Source of the DNA: Betaproteobacteria bacterium TMED22
Lineage (GTDB): Bacteria > Pseudomonadota > Gammaproteobacteria > Burkholderiales > Eutrophovitaceae
Length of the DNA stretch: 50,762 bases
Assembly (NCBI GenBank): GCA_002167745.1
Contig: NHCB01000010.1
Coordinates: 190,064 to 240,825 of the forward strand
Reading direction: 5' to 3'
A model generated the notes under the pieces. It had not been told where the DNA came from. It searched no databases and was given only the letters and a program-made list of their open reading frames with translations. Position 1 is the stretch's first letter. Every line of letters begins with the position of its first letter. Positions 26,829 through 36,791 of the stretch are shown here, one piece after another. The translations under genes and the position numbers were made by a program.

Positions 26829-28247
26829 TTATCGCTTATTTACTTTCTTGTTATTCACATAGATATCTCGAAAAGTACGTCCACGAGGAGTGGGCAAATC
26901 CCGATGTTTCGTCCATTCTTGAGCGGCAAATATCATTGTTTTTATTTGGCCTGAACTACCTCCCAGCATTTTCCCAGCACGTGCCATTACCCTAGTAACT
27001 ATCGAATAGAGTTTAGGCCTAACAGCTAAATAAGCCCAGAGTTTTATAGACCACTTCTCCGTCTTAGACTTAAGGTCCTTTTCGTATTGCTTCTCCCTTA
27101 ACTTCCTCATTAAATCCGGCAAAGGAATTTTAACTGGACACACGACACCACATTGATTACACAAGGTTGCCGCATTCGGTAAATCAATTGCATTTTCTAT
27201 TCCATTGTATGCGGGCGTTAAAACAGATCCTATAGGGCCTGGATATACCCAGCCGTAAGCGTGTCCGCCCACATTTTGGTACACAGGACAGTGGTTCATA
27301 CATGCACCACATCGAATACAACGCAACGCATCTCTAAGTTCCGAACCGAGAACCCGTGTGCGGCCCACATCCAAAATAATTACATGAAATTCTTCTGGAC
27401 CATCGTGATCCCCCTCTCGTTTAGGGCCAGTGGTCATAGAGACATAATTACTAATTACTTGCCCTGTTGCCGACCGCGGTAGAAGTCTCATCATTAACGC
27501 GAAATCGTCTAGTGTGGGGATACACTTCTCGATACTGCTAATGGCTACATGCACACGTGGCATAGTCGTTGTCATACGACCATTACCCTCATTTGTAACG
27601 ATTACCGTAGAGCCCGTCTCAGCTATCATAAAATTAGCACCAGTAATGCCCATATCAGCATCCAAGAAATGCGGACGCAGAATCTCTCTGGCCTCATGCG
27701 TGAGTTTCTCAGCATCTTCTAACCGCGGCCGCTGATGCTTTTCAGCAAACAAGTCAGATACGTCTTCTTTGGATTTATGGGTGGCCGGTGCAATAATGTG
27801 AGAGGGATACTCTCCTGCCTGCTGAATAATGTATTCCCCGAGATCAGTCTCTTTTACCTCAATCCCATGGCCCTCCACGTACTTATTTAGGCCAGTTTCT
27901 TCGCCAACCATCGATTTAGATTTGATAATCTTTTTAACTTGATTATCTTGCGCTATTTTCACTACAAGCGCATTAAGCTCTTCATACGACTCGGCCCAGT
28001 GAACTACAGTGCCTGAGGCTTTTGCCTGGCTTTCCCAAGCTTCTAGATACTCATCTAGGTGCGCCAAACAGTGATCTCGTACGTCGGATGCTGCCTGCCG
28101 TATTGTCTCAAAGTTATCTAAATCTTTAATAACTTTTGCTCGAGAAACAACAAATCCATCCTTTGCCTGAAATAGCGCCTTCTGTAATTTCTCATCTTTG
28201 AGCTTAGCACCCGATACAGCTTTAAAATCTTGCGATGTGATTTCCAT
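26829..28247 (-). CDS. lutB: Lactate utilization iron-sulfur protein B
   Basis: A 472-residue protein with an N-terminal LUD domain (GANFMIAETGSTVIVTNEGN near 203-222) and a C-terminal ferredoxin-like region. Cluster ligands: Cys310, Cys313, Cys316, Cys320 (CIRCGACMNHCP) and Cys363, Cys366, Cys370 (CNQCGVVCP). It is the electron-transfer subunit of the LutABC L-lactate dehydrogenase. It starts 15 bases after the lutA stop; the ribosome site is poor. Confidence 0.94.
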   Translation of the reverse strand: MEITSQDFKAVSGAKLKDEKLQKALFQAKDGFVVSRAKVIKDLDNFETIRQAASDVRDHCLAHLDEYLEAWESQAKASGTVVHWAESYEELNALVVKIAQDNQVKKIIKSKSMVGEETGLNKYVEGHGIEVKETDLGEYIIQQAGEYPSHIIAPATHKSKEDVSDLFAEKHQRPRLEDAEKLTHEAREILRPHFLDADMGITGANFMIAETGSTVIVTNEGNGRMTTTMPRVHVAISSIEKCIPTLDDFALMMRLLPRSATGQVISNYVSMTTGPKREGDHDGPEEFHVIILDVGRTRVLGSELRDALRCIRCGACMNHCPVYQNVGGHAYGWVYPGPIGSVLTPAYNGIENAIDLPNAATLCNQCGVVCPVKIPLPDLMRKLREKQYEKDLKSKTEKWSIKLWAYLAVRPKLYSIVTRVMARAGKMLGGSSGQIKTMIFAAQEWTKHRDLPTPRGRTFRDIYVNNKKVNKR

Positions 28248-28262
28248 AATCTTATTCTGAAT

Positions 28263-29003
28263 TTACTCAGTCTCCTCGCCGTTCCGACCTGTAAGCACTT
28301 CGGCTATATGCAGAACCTTTGTTTTATGATTTCCCCGCCGACGCAGCTTTCCCTCAATATTCAACATACATCCAAGATCACCCAAAACTAAGGCATCAGC
28401 TTCAGTGCTCTCAACATCATCACATTTAAGATCGACTATTCGAGATGAAATATCACCGTACTTAACCGAAAAAGTCCCCCCAAAACCACAACATTGTTCT
28501 GCTCCAGGCATTTCTTTTAATTCCACATACGGCAGGCTACGCAGTAATTTTCTGGGTTGCTCCTTTACGCCTAGCTCTCTTAGGCCTGCACACGAATCAT
28601 GATAAGTGATAGTTCCCTGAAAAGACGTATCAAAAGAGTCCACATTCAAGACATTTACCAAAAAATCAGTTAGCTCATAGGTCCGTGCGGACAGCCATTG
28701 CACCTTAGCTTCATCATCTGGCGAATCACCAAGAAGGTCCTCGTAATGAGTCTTAATCATGCCGCCACAGGACCCAGAGGGAATAACAACATAATCAACA
28801 TCCGAAAACTCAGAAACAACTTTTCTAGCAAGATCTCGGGCCGTATGTCGATCTCCAGCGTTATATGCCGGCTGCCCACAACAGGTTTGATTTTCGGGAA
28901 AAATTACCTCACATCCCGCCCGCTCCAACAACTCAAGGGCCGCTAGTCCAATACTTGGCCGCATTAAGTCAGCTAAACAAGTGACGAATAATCCTACTCG
29001 CAT
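28263..29003 (-). CDS. lutA: Lactate utilization protein A (CCG-domain iron-sulfur protein)
   Basis: A 246-residue protein with two cysteine-rich CCG domains: TCCGQPAYNAG with Cys41-Cys42, and EQCCGFGGTF with Cys171-Cys172, plus SGSCGGM and HDSCAGLRELG. CCG domains bind [4Fe-4S]-type clusters as in glycolate oxidase GlcF and heterodisulfide reductase. It is the first gene of the lut operon, divergent from the IclR-type regulator. Confidence 0.94.
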   Translation of the reverse strand: MRVGLFVTCLADLMRPSIGLAALELLERAGCEVIFPENQTCCGQPAYNAGDRHTARDLARKVVSEFSDVDYVVIPSGSCGGMIKTHYEDLLGDSPDDEAKVQWLSARTYELTDFLVNVLNVDSFDTSFQGTITYHDSCAGLRELGVKEQPRKLLRSLPYVELKEMPGAEQCCGFGGTFSVKYGDISSRIVDLKCDDVESTEADALVLGDLGCMLNIEGKLRRRGNHKTKVLHIAEVLTGRNGEETE

Positions 29004-29175
29004 ATTTTTTACCTACACTTTAAGTGATGATGATCTCGCTCTGGCAAAAAGCAAAATGCCTGTGAAAAAACTAAGAAATTGAGAGGATTTTAACATATCA
29101 CCCTAACTACTTAGCGGGCAAACATTATAAATCTATACGTTTTAATCGCTTGATCAATAACATAGTTTGAATTAA

Positions 29176-29188
29176 CATTGTCGCAATG
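29176..29188. promoter_or_regulatory. 13-base palindrome between lutA and the IclR gene
   Basis: CATTGtcgCAATG, five-base arms around three bases, lies 29 bases before the preferred ATG of the regulator at 29217. It is a plausible operator for autoregulation. Another short palindrome, TTGATCAA, sits near 29150. Nothing confirms binding. Confidence 0.35.
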
Positions 29189-29216
29189 CACAATAGAAAC
29201 GAATGCGGTACGTATC

Positions 29217-29999
29217 ATGTCTGAAATTAGCAGCAAAACATCTATACAAGTTATTGATCGAATGATGAACTTAATAGACGTGCTTTCAAAGTCAGGAAGT
29301 CCGGTAAATTTAAAAGAATTAGCCACGCTCACTGACCTTCACCCATCCACTGCACATAGAATTCTCAACGCGTTGGCACACTATCGAGTCATTGATCGCG
29401 TTCAAGCGGGCAGCTACCGCCTCGGGAATCGATTGTTAGAGCTGGGCAACATCACCAAGACTCATATCGATATTCGTAAGGAAGCAATGCCGTTCATGAA
29501 TGAGCTCCATCATCAAATTAGAGAAACAGTCAATTTGTCTATCCGTGAAGGAGATGAGATGGTCTATGTAGAGCGAGTTACAGCTGAGCATTCTGCGATC
29601 AGAGTAGCTCACCTAGTCGGGGCTAAAGCGCCACTTCATGTGACGGCGGTCGGTAAAATATTCCTACTCGAGGATGGAAAAAACGAGACCTTAAATTATG
29701 TGAAAAGAAACGGGTTAAAAGTATTCACAAAAAACACTATTAAAGATACCAAAACACTATTTTCCGAATTAGAGAAAATCAAATCCCAAAGCTATGCCTT
29801 CGATAATGAAGAAGCTGAACCAGGCGTTTCCTGTATTGGCGCCGGCATTTATGACGACACAGGCTGTTTAGTAGCTGGTCTATCAATTTCTATCCCCTCA
29901 CACAGACTAAACCGTCTCTGGGGCAAACACGTGAGAGCTACTGCTAACAAAATAACTCATGCATTAGGAGGGTCTGAATCTAGATTAAAACCGGCCTAA
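29217..29999 (+). CDS. IclR-family transcriptional regulator, probable lut regulator
   Basis: A winged-helix regulator with an N-terminal helix-turn-helix (about residues 12-60 of the 260-residue form: LKELATLTDLHPSTAHRILN) and a C-terminal IclR ligand-binding domain (VAHLVGAKAPLHVTAVGK, DNEEAEPGVSCIGAGIYD). The frame is open from a TTG at 29178, but the ATG at 29217 is the more normal start and leaves the right length. It is divergent from lutABC across about 210 bases, the usual position for a local regulator. The effector, perhaps lactate or a related acid, is inferred from position only. Confidence 0.88.
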   Translation: MSEISSKTSIQVIDRMMNLIDVLSKSGSPVNLKELATLTDLHPSTAHRILNALAHYRVIDRVQAGSYRLGNRLLELGNITKTHIDIRKEAMPFMNELHHQIRETVNLSIREGDEMVYVERVTAEHSAIRVAHLVGAKAPLHVTAVGKIFLLEDGKNETLNYVKRNGLKVFTKNTIKDTKTLFSELEKIKSQSYAFDNEEAEPGVSCIGAGIYDDTGCLVAGLSISIPSHRLNRLWGKHVRATANKITHALGGSESRLKPA

Positions 30000-30001
30000 C
30001 G

Positions 30002-30019
30002 TTAGGGATCCCTCCCTAA
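30002..30019 (+). terminator. Hairpin terminator candidate after the IclR gene
   Basis: TTAGGGA (30002-30008) pairs perfectly with TCCCTAA (30013-30019) around a four-base loop, starting two bases after the IclR stop codon. The following plus-strand sequence is A/T-rich with a run of five T residues at about 30031. It lies between convergent genes and may serve both. Confidence 0.45.
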
Positions 30020-30033
30020 TATAAATTTACTTT

Positions 30034-30894
30034 TTAATTCTGCCGCTCCATCCATCGACGAACTCTGCCTGCATCCCCTAAGGCCGTTAATTTTCCCCAA
30101 GAATCCAATAAAACCATAATCACAGGCTTTTTTAGCAAAGTAGTTTGCATGACTAAACAACGACCAGACTCACTGATATAACCAGTCTTAGAAAGGTCTA
30201 TCGCCCACCTAGAGCTTCTTGCTAATCGATTCGAATTAACGTAATCCAGTCTTACCGGACGCCCCCCTAATTTAGCTCGCAGCTGGAAAGAGGGAGTTGT
30301 CGTGTACTGTCGAATCAAGGGATAACTCAATGCCGCCTGCGCCAATTTAACCAAATCGTGACCGGTAGACACATTACCAGGACGCAACCCAGTGGAGTCG
30401 ACAAATTTCGTATCATCCATGCCGAGTGATCTAGCTTTGCTATTCATGGCAATAACAAAGGCAGCTTTACCCCCAGGGAAAACTCTTGCCAGAGCAGCCG
30501 AAGCGCGATTTTCCGATGCCATTAGTGCAAGCTTTAAAACTTCAGCCCTCAATAATGTAGTACCAACACTAAGCTTTGAACGCGAGCCTTTGTATCGATC
30601 AATATCCGACTTTGCTACCGTAATTGATTCAAGTAGAGGAATCCCAGAGTCAATTATGACCATTGCCGTCATCAATTTTGTAATCGATGCAATAGGAGCC
30701 ACATCAAAAGCATTTTTTTGATAGATAATTTCTCCACTACTTTGATCCACGATTAAGGCAACCCTCGACTTTAAACGCGGGCCGCCTCGGGCCTCAACGT
30801 CAATTACGTTATACATAAACAGAACGATCGCAAATATACTCAAAAAAAAGATCGAGCAAAGCATTCGTTTCATTGGACTGTTATACATAAGCAC
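30034..30894 (-). CDS. D-alanyl-D-alanine endopeptidase (PBP7/PbpG-like)
   Basis: A 286-residue periplasmic penicillin-binding peptidase of the S11 family. An N-terminal signal or anchor (about 11-28) precedes the domain. Active-site motifs: SITK with nucleophile Ser70 and Lys73, SEN at 127-129, and KTG at 236-238. It cleaves D-Ala-meso-DAP crosslinks in peptidoglycan. The C-terminal domain of PBP5 is absent, as in PBP7. The true start may be codon 3 or 8; none has a good ribosome site. Confidence 0.88.
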   Translation of the reverse strand: MLMYNSPMKRMLCSIFFLSIFAIVLFMYNVIDVEARGGPRLKSRVALIVDQSSGEIIYQKNAFDVAPIASITKLMTAMVIIDSGIPLLESITVAKSDIDRYKGSRSKLSVGTTLLRAEVLKLALMASENRASAALARVFPGGKAAFVIAMNSKARSLGMDDTKFVDSTGLRPGNVSTGHDLVKLAQAALSYPLIRQYTTTPSFQLRAKLGGRPVRLDYVNSNRLARSSRWAIDLSKTGYISESGRCLVMQTTLLKKPVIMVLLDSWGKLTALGDAGRVRRWMERQN

Positions 30895-30946
30895 TTAGAT
30901 CACTGCTAAATAAAAATTATATCTTTCTTCGAGCTGATTAATATTT

Positions 30947-32701
30947 CTAGTCAACCGAAGTATTATTTTGTTGGAGGTGCCACATATGACTGTACCTTCC
31001 CGCCCTTTTAAGTAGCTCATCATGAGTTCCATTCTCAACAACTTTTCCCGAATCTAAAACGATAATTTCATGGGCATGAATTATTGTTGACAGTCGATGT
31101 GCAATAACCAAGGTTGTTCTATTTTTAGACACGTCATTTAGCGCTAGTTGAATTTGACGCTCACTGCCCGAATCTAGCGAAGATGTCGCCTCATCAAAAA
31201 CCATTATTGCGGGATCCTTAAGTATTGCACGAGCAATCGATATTCTCTGTTTTTCTCCACCAGAGAGTTTTAAACCGCGTTCACCTACACTTGTCTCAAA
31301 GCCCTCAGGAAGGGATTGGATAAATTTCTCTAATTGCGCCAACCGCGTCACTCTATGTAAGTCCTCTTGGTTACACGACGGATCTCCATATCTAATATTA
31401 AATCCCAGCGTATCGTTAAATAGAACTATATCTTGCGGAACCACACCGATAGACTTCCGATAACTCACCTGTTCATAAGATCTAATATCAATGCCATCGA
31501 GACAAATCCTTCCCTCGTCCACATCGTATAGTCGGAACAGCAGCCTCGCTAATGTAGTTTTACCTGACCCACTCTCCCCGACGACGGCCACCGTCTTTCC
31601 AAAAGGAATAACAAAAGTGACATCAGATAGCGTCTCTCGCTGACCATCATATGAAAATGAGACGTTTTTAAATTCGATACTAGGCGCAGAAGACTCCATC
31701 GGAATACAACCAGGACGATCAATAATGTCTCGTCGTGTATCCAATAAAGCGAACATATTGTTCATATCTATAAATGCTTGTTTGATTTCGCGATAGACCA
31801 TACCCATAAAATTAAGTGGTATGTAGAGTTGAATTAAAAGCCCATTCACTAGCACCAAGTCGCCAATTGTGAAATTTTGAGAAACCACACCCTGCGAGGT
31901 TAATATCATCAGTGATGTAACCGCCACCGCTATGATGACGCTCTGTCCGATATTCAGCAAACCGAGGGAAGTTTCAGTTTTCACATCAGCACGTTCGTAC
32001 TCCTGCAAAAAAGAATCGTATCGACGCGCCTCATATTCCTCATTATTAAAGTATTTGACAGTTTCATAGTTAAGTAAACTATCGACCGCTTGCGAATTGG
32101 AACGAGTATCCCACTCATTTGCTTCTCGACGTATGTTCATTCGCCACTCAGATACAAAAAACGTATAGATCAAGTATAAAATTACTGCAGAAAATGTAAT
32201 TGCAGCGAATCTCCAATCAAAACGATTCAGTAGGATTGCTGCTACAAAACCAAACTCCAAAATGACTGGAATGATCGAGAATAACGAATAAGTGAGTAGT
32301 ATAGAGATTCCGCGTGTCCCTCGTTCTATTTCACGAGAAATACCTCCCGTGTGCCTCTGGAGGTGAAATTTCAAACTCAAGTCATGCAGGTGTCGAAAAA
32401 CTTTGAGAGCTATACGTCTCGTGGCACGGCGCGTCACCTTTACAAAGACCACATCGCGCAGCTCTGCGAATAGGACCGCAAAAAGTCTCAGCGCACCGTA
32501 AGTGAGGAGTAAAGCCAATGGTAAGAGAAGCAATTGATCCCTGGGGGTCAACGAATCAACAACTTCTTTAAGTACAAGAGGGACTGTCACATTAGCGACT
32601 TTAGCAAGTGTGAGTAACACCAGAGCCCCAACCACTCGGTACTTGAAATCCCATAAGTATGGCGCTAATGATTTCAACACCAGCCAATTTGTTCTATTCA
32701 C
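30947..32701 (-). CDS. Atm1/ABCB7-type ABC exporter, fused permease and ATPase
   Basis: A 584-residue half-transporter. Six membrane helices occupy about 20-310, followed by an ATPase domain: Walker A GESGSGKT at 375-382, signature LSGGE at 479-483, Walker B with Asp503-Glu504, and the H-loop AHRLST. The SLLNYETVKYFNNEEYE segment at 208-224 is characteristic of the Atm1/HMT1 branch, which exports glutathione-linked sulfur compounds or metal-glutathione complexes and works as a homodimer in the inner membrane. It is 62 bases from nadA. The cargo here is not known. Confidence 0.9.
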   Translation of the reverse strand: MNRTNWLVLKSLAPYLWDFKYRVVGALVLLTLAKVANVTVPLVLKEVVDSLTPRDQLLLLPLALLLTYGALRLFAVLFAELRDVVFVKVTRRATRRIALKVFRHLHDLSLKFHLQRHTGGISREIERGTRGISILLTYSLFSIIPVILEFGFVAAILLNRFDWRFAAITFSAVILYLIYTFFVSEWRMNIRREANEWDTRSNSQAVDSLLNYETVKYFNNEEYEARRYDSFLQEYERADVKTETSLGLLNIGQSVIIAVAVTSLMILTSQGVVSQNFTIGDLVLVNGLLIQLYIPLNFMGMVYREIKQAFIDMNNMFALLDTRRDIIDRPGCIPMESSAPSIEFKNVSFSYDGQRETLSDVTFVIPFGKTVAVVGESGSGKTTLARLLFRLYDVDEGRICLDGIDIRSYEQVSYRKSIGVVPQDIVLFNDTLGFNIRYGDPSCNQEDLHRVTRLAQLEKFIQSLPEGFETSVGERGLKLSGGEKQRISIARAILKDPAIMVFDEATSSLDSGSERQIQLALNDVSKNRTTLVIAHRLSTIIHAHEIIVLDSGKVVENGTHDELLKRAGRYSHMWHLQQNNTSVD

Positions 32702-32763
32702 GAGAAGCGGTCCAGAGTATGGCCCAACTGTGACGGTCGGAGGATTCGCATCTTCTCAAGAAA

Positions 32764-33867
32764 CTAGGAAATTGATAACATTCGCTCAAGAGAGATACGC
32801 GCCATATCCTTTTCTGAATCAGGAACACAAATTTGGTTGACCAACTCACCTTCCAATAAATTATCTAATTGCCAAGCTAAATGCTGAGGATCAATACGAT
32901 TCATAGTCGAACACATACAGACAAGTGGCGACATAAATTGCACCAATTTCCCTTGAGGTCGAAATTCCTCCGCAATTCTATTTACTAAGTTTAATTCAGT
33001 ACCAACCAACCAATGCGTATTCGGCTTAGCCGCGGCAATAGTCTCTACGATATATTCAGTCGAGCCAACAAAATCCGATTGATCACATACTTCGAAACGA
33101 CACTCTGGATGCGAAATCACGAAACCGTCCGGATGCTGTTCACGAAAACGTACGATGTGTGAGGGTTGAAACATCTGGTGAACAGAGCAATGACCTTTCC
33201 ACAAAAGAATTTTAGCGGCTTTAATTTCCTCTTCAGTAAGCCCTCCCATCCATAGGTCCGGATCCCATACTTTCATATCTGATTCATTTATTAATCCAAG
33301 CTGATGTCCAGACCAACGCCCCAAATGTTGGTCAGGAAAAAACAATATCTTATCTTTCTCGGTTAAACCCCAGCTAACTATTCGAGAAGCATTGGACGAC
33401 GTGCATACAATACCTCCGTGCTCACCACAAAATGCCTTCAAATCCGCAGCGGAATTAATATAAGTAATAGGCGTCACAGACATTTTATTCCCTAGCACGG
33501 ACTCTAGTTCAACCCAAGCCCTATTGACCTTCGATAAATTAGCCATGTCAGCCATTGAACACCCTGCGGCCAAGTCGGGGAGCAAGGCCTTCTGGCTTGG
33601 TTTAGACATAATATCCGCCACTTCAGCCATGAAATGGACACCACAAAATACTATGTGTTCTGAATTAGCCTGCGATGCAAGTCTGGAAAGCTTGAGAGAA
33701 TCACCTTTTAAGTCTGCATGTTGATATACGTCGGCCCTTTGATAGTGATGACCAAGAATAACCAAATCGTCACCAAGACTAACTTTCGCGCCTTTGATGA
33801 GCGCGTGACATTCGTCATCGGAAAGATCACGATAATCTGAAAACTCTCTATTGCCGACTATTTCCAT
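32764..33867 (-). CDS. nadA: Quinolinate synthase
   Basis: NadA, which condenses iminoaspartate and dihydroxyacetone phosphate to quinolinate in NAD biosynthesis and needs a [4Fe-4S] cluster. Counting from the GTG at 33876 the frame has 370 codons; the ATG three codons later (33867) is the better start because AAGAAGG is too close to the GTG. Cluster ligands, in the 370-residue numbering, are Cys106 (AAGCSMAD), Cys259 (SHPEC) and Cys320 or Cys322 (CMCSTM). ILGHHYQRADVY and HFMAEVA are the N-terminal substrate motifs. nadB and nadC are not in the window. Confidence 0.95.
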   Translation of the reverse strand: MEIVGNREFSDYRDLSDDECHALIKGAKVSLGDDLVILGHHYQRADVYQHADLKGDSLKLSRLASQANSEHIVFCGVHFMAEVADIMSKPSQKALLPDLAAGCSMADMANLSKVNRAWVELESVLGNKMSVTPITYINSAADLKAFCGEHGGIVCTSSNASRIVSWGLTEKDKILFFPDQHLGRWSGHQLGLINESDMKVWDPDLWMGGLTEEEIKAAKILLWKGHCSVHQMFQPSHIVRFREQHPDGFVISHPECRFEVCDQSDFVGSTEYIVETIAAAKPNTHWLVGTELNLVNRIAEEFRPQGKLVQFMSPLVCMCSTMNRIDPQHLAWQLDNLLEGELVNQICVPDSEKDMARISLERMLSIS

Positions 33868-33975
33868 AACATGCACTGCCTTCTTTAAAACAACACTAAA
33901 CTAGTTATTCTATAAAACTTTTAAATACTAAAAAACTGTTCGGTCCATAACACAGACTAATTCTTTCGCCATCAA

Positions 33976-34449
33976 TTAACGCGAACTAGCGTGATTTTTC
34001 AACAAGAATCTGAGCGCGTCAACATTAGTCCACGAAAAAACACGATCCATTGCCTCTTCAATTCGAACCCAGTCAAATTGAAGGTGCTCACGAGGTGATA
34101 TTTTAATCGGCACCCGTCCCGGCACAAGAAGACCAAATGCGTGCTCCACATTATGAGTAACACCAGGAGCATAACGACCACGCCAATGCTTAAAAATTTC
34201 AAACTCATTCGACATATTCCAATTAATTAAGTGATGGTCATTCGCGTTAATACCGGTTTCCTCCTTCAACTCTCTTACTGCAGTTTCATAAGTTTTTTCG
34301 CCTGATTCGCAGCTACCGGTGACGGATTGCCAGAATCCCTTTCGATCTGCTCTCTCAAGTAACAGTATCTCCAAATCCAAAGTGTACACAACCACCAAAA
34401 CAGATATGGGATTTTTGTAAGATTGGCAGCGACCCTCATCAGGCATCAT
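33976..34449 (-). CDS. nudB: Dihydroneopterin triphosphate diphosphatase (Nudix)
   Basis: A 157-residue Nudix hydrolase. The Nudix box runs from Gly45 to Ile67 (GSCESGE, then RELKEETGI). The VTHNVEHAFGL segment and the position directly after aspS identify NudB, which removes pyrophosphate from dihydroneopterin triphosphate in folate synthesis. It begins nine bases after the aspS stop, so it is co-transcribed. The ATG-ATG pair at the start leaves one codon of uncertainty. Confidence 0.9.
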   Translation of the reverse strand: MMPDEGRCQSYKNPISVLVVVYTLDLEILLLERADRKGFWQSVTGSCESGEKTYETAVRELKEETGINANDHHLINWNMSNEFEIFKHWRGRYAPGVTHNVEHAFGLLVPGRVPIKISPREHLQFDWVRIEEAMDRVFSWTNVDALRFLLKNHASSR

Positions 34450-34458
34450 AGAGGAAAC

Positions 34459-36258
34459 CTAATCTGACTCTCGCTTACTCGGAATACCCTTTCCCGAACC
34501 ACGAAGGCGGATATGTAAGTCTCGCAGCTGTACATCTGGAACTTCAGAGGGCGCGCCTGTCAGCAAATCTTGTCCACGCTGTGTTTTTGGAAAAGCTATT
34601 ACATCCCTAATGGACGAAGCGCCACACATGAGTGTGACAATACGATCCAGACCAAATGCAATACCCCCGTGCGGCGGAGCGCCCCACTTCAAACTGTCCA
34701 AAAGGAAACCAAATTTAGCTTGCTGATCTTCAGGACTAATCTTTAAAGAACGAAACACCTTCTCTTGCACTTCAGGTTGATGAATACGCACCGAACCTCC
34801 ACCAATTTCCCAGCCATTTAAAACCATGTCGTAAGCTTTTGAGTAGGCAGCATCAGGATTACTTTCTATGTATTCGTCATGCCCATCCTTTGGTGCCGTG
34901 AACGGGTGGTGCCGAGCGTTCCACTGCTTAGACTGCTCGTCATACTCAAACATCGGAAAATCAACTACCCAAAGCGGCTTCCAATTTGACTCCATCAATC
35001 CAAGATCTCGTCCGAGCTTATCTCGGAGCGCGCCTAAGGCGTCATTAACTATGAATCCCTTGTCTGCGCCGAAGAAAACAATATCGCCATCTTCCGCCCC
35101 TGATAGTCTCATCACCTCTAGAACAGCTTTCTCAGAAAGAAATTTAATGATAGGGGACTGCAGCCCATCAATACCCACAGATAGATTATTAACTTTGATA
35201 TACGCTAAACCTTTCGCACCATAGATTGACACGAAATTTGTATAATCATCAATCTGCTTTCGACTGATCTCTCCTCCACCTGGCACCCTGAGCGCAACAA
35301 CTCTCCCGCCCTTCAAATCAGCGGCAGACCTGAAGACTTTAAATTCCTCTGTTTTCATGAGGTCCGTAACATCAGTGAAGACTAGTGGAATTCTCAAGTC
35401 GGGCTTATCACTACCGTACAGGCGAATCGCCTCGTCGTAAGCCATCACTGGGAATACCTCGGGCAAATCAACTTTGAGTGTCGTTTTGAAACAACCTCTG
35501 ATCATATCCTCCATGATTTCTCTGATCTCGAATTCGTCAAGGAATGAGGTTTCTATGTCAATTTGTGTGAATTCAGGTTGACGATCCGCACGCAAATCCT
35601 CATCGCGAAAACACTTAACGACTTGATAGTAACGATCGAATCCGGCAACCATCAACATTTGTTTAAATAGCTGTGGCGACTGAGGCAGCGCATAGAACTG
35701 CCCTTCGTGCATGCGTGATGGCACAAGAAATTCGCGAGCGCCCTCCGGAGTAGATTTATATAGAAACGGAGTCTCTACATCAATAAAACCCTTCTGATCT
35801 AAATAGTCTCGTAAAAACTTCGACACTCGAGACCTCAATCTCAAGTTTTCCTGCATTTGGGGCCGCCGTAAGTCGAAAACTCTGTTCTCTAATCGAACCA
35901 TCTCTGAGGGCTCTTCCTCATCAATTGAAAAAGGTGGCGTCTCGGACGCATTAAGAATCTCGATCTCCCCAGCTAGAACCTCAATTTCCCCGCTCGTCAA
36001 AGACTCATTAACTGTTCCCTCAGGCCGGCGACGGACTCGACCCGCAACACGCAAAACATATTCACTTCGAGCGCGATCAGCCAAAGTAAAAGCGGCCTTA
36101 TTATCGGGGTCGCATACAACCTGAACGATACCCTCACGATCTCGCAAATCAATGAAAATGACACCTCCATGATCGCGCCTGCGATGGACCCAGCCGAATA
36201 AATGAACCTCTTGGTCGAGGTAACTTGAATCAATTAGCCCGCAATAATTTGTTCGCAT
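34459..36258 (-). CDS. aspS: Aspartyl-tRNA synthetase
   Basis: A 599-residue class II synthetase of the bacterial type. An N-terminal OB-fold anticodon domain ([20 protein letters not shown]) is followed by the catalytic core with motif 2 ([20 protein letters not shown]), the bacterial GAD insertion (about 300-400) and motif 3 ([16 protein letters not shown]). E. coli AspS has 590 residues. The surrounding order fmdB-aspS-nudB on one strand is a common arrangement in betaproteobacteria. Confidence 0.97.
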   Translation of the reverse strand: MRTNYCGLIDSSYLDQEVHLFGWVHRRRDHGGVIFIDLRDREGIVQVVCDPDNKAAFTLADRARSEYVLRVAGRVRRRPEGTVNESLTSGEIEVLAGEIEILNASETPPFSIDEEEPSEMVRLENRVFDLRRPQMQENLRLRSRVSKFLRDYLDQKGFIDVETPFLYKSTPEGAREFLVPSRMHEGQFYALPQSPQLFKQMLMVAGFDRYYQVVKCFRDEDLRADRQPEFTQIDIETSFLDEFEIREIMEDMIRGCFKTTLKVDLPEVFPVMAYDEAIRLYGSDKPDLRIPLVFTDVTDLMKTEEFKVFRSAADLKGGRVVALRVPGGGEISRKQIDDYTNFVSIYGAKGLAYIKVNNLSVGIDGLQSPIIKFLSEKAVLEVMRLSGAEDGDIVFFGADKGFIVNDALGALRDKLGRDLGLMESNWKPLWVVDFPMFEYDEQSKQWNARHHPFTAPKDGHDEYIESNPDAAYSKAYDMVLNGWEIGGGSVRIHQPEVQEKVFRSLKISPEDQQAKFGFLLDSLKWGAPPHGGIAFGLDRIVTLMCGASSIRDVIAFPKTQRGQDLLTGAPSEVPDVQLRDLHIRLRGSGKGIPSKRESD

Positions 36259-36332
36259 TGCTTTTCGTTTCCGTTTTTTTAAAAGTCGTTAAGACACATC
36301 GGCCCTAGAATGGATGAATACTAGCTACAGTA

Positions 36333-36647
36333 CTAATCACCAACACTCGGCGACGATGATTTAATGGATTCAGTCTCCGTAGAACCGTTAGAATCAGATG
36401 CATTGGAACTTGCCTTCGCATCATCACCGCCCTTGGATGCCTCTTTACCCTTATCAGGCTGCTTGTTATCCTTAAAATCCGTAGCGTACCAACCTGCACC
36501 TTTTAACTGAAAGCCTGCCGCGCTTACCATCTTCACGAGTGACGGTGATCCACATTTAGGACAATCAACCAGAGGACCTGCTGTTATTTTTTGGAGCGCC
36601 TCGTGTTCGTAACCACAGGAGGAACAACGATATTCATAAATGGGCAT
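36333..36647 (-). CDS. FmdB-type zinc-ribbon protein
   Basis: A 104-residue protein. Residues 1-40 are an FmdB/CxxC_CxxC_SSSS zinc ribbon with Cys8, Cys11, Cys29 and Cys32. The rest is a disordered Ser/Lys/Asp-rich tail after GAGWYATDF. The family was named for putative regulators of formamidase genes, but no function is proven. A ribosome site AAGG sits seven bases before the ATG. It lies upstream of aspS on the same strand. Confidence 0.88.
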   Translation of the reverse strand: MPIYEYRCSSCGYEHEALQKITAGPLVDCPKCGSPSLVKMVSAAGFQLKGAGWYATDFKDNKQPDKGKEASKGGDDAKASSNASDSNGSTETESIKSSSPSVGD

Positions 36648-36779
36648 GATAGAACCTTAATTTAACTGCGTTAGTATATCGTACAAAGCGACAATTTATC
36701 TTGAATGAAGCCATAGTGACTATCGCTAATCACTAATTTAGTTATACGTAGGTAAGACTTTAAACTCAATTCAATCCCG

Positions 36780-36785
36780 TATAAT
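36780..36785 (+). promoter_or_regulatory. -10 box (TATAAT) that may give a leaderless transcript
   Basis: A perfect TATAAT ends six bases before the ATG at 36792, so transcription would start at or next to the start codon. The -35 region is weak (AAGACT at 36754-36759 with 20-base spacing). No Shine-Dalgarno is present, which fits a leaderless mRNA. Confidence 0.4.
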
Positions 36786-36791
36786 TGTCTC

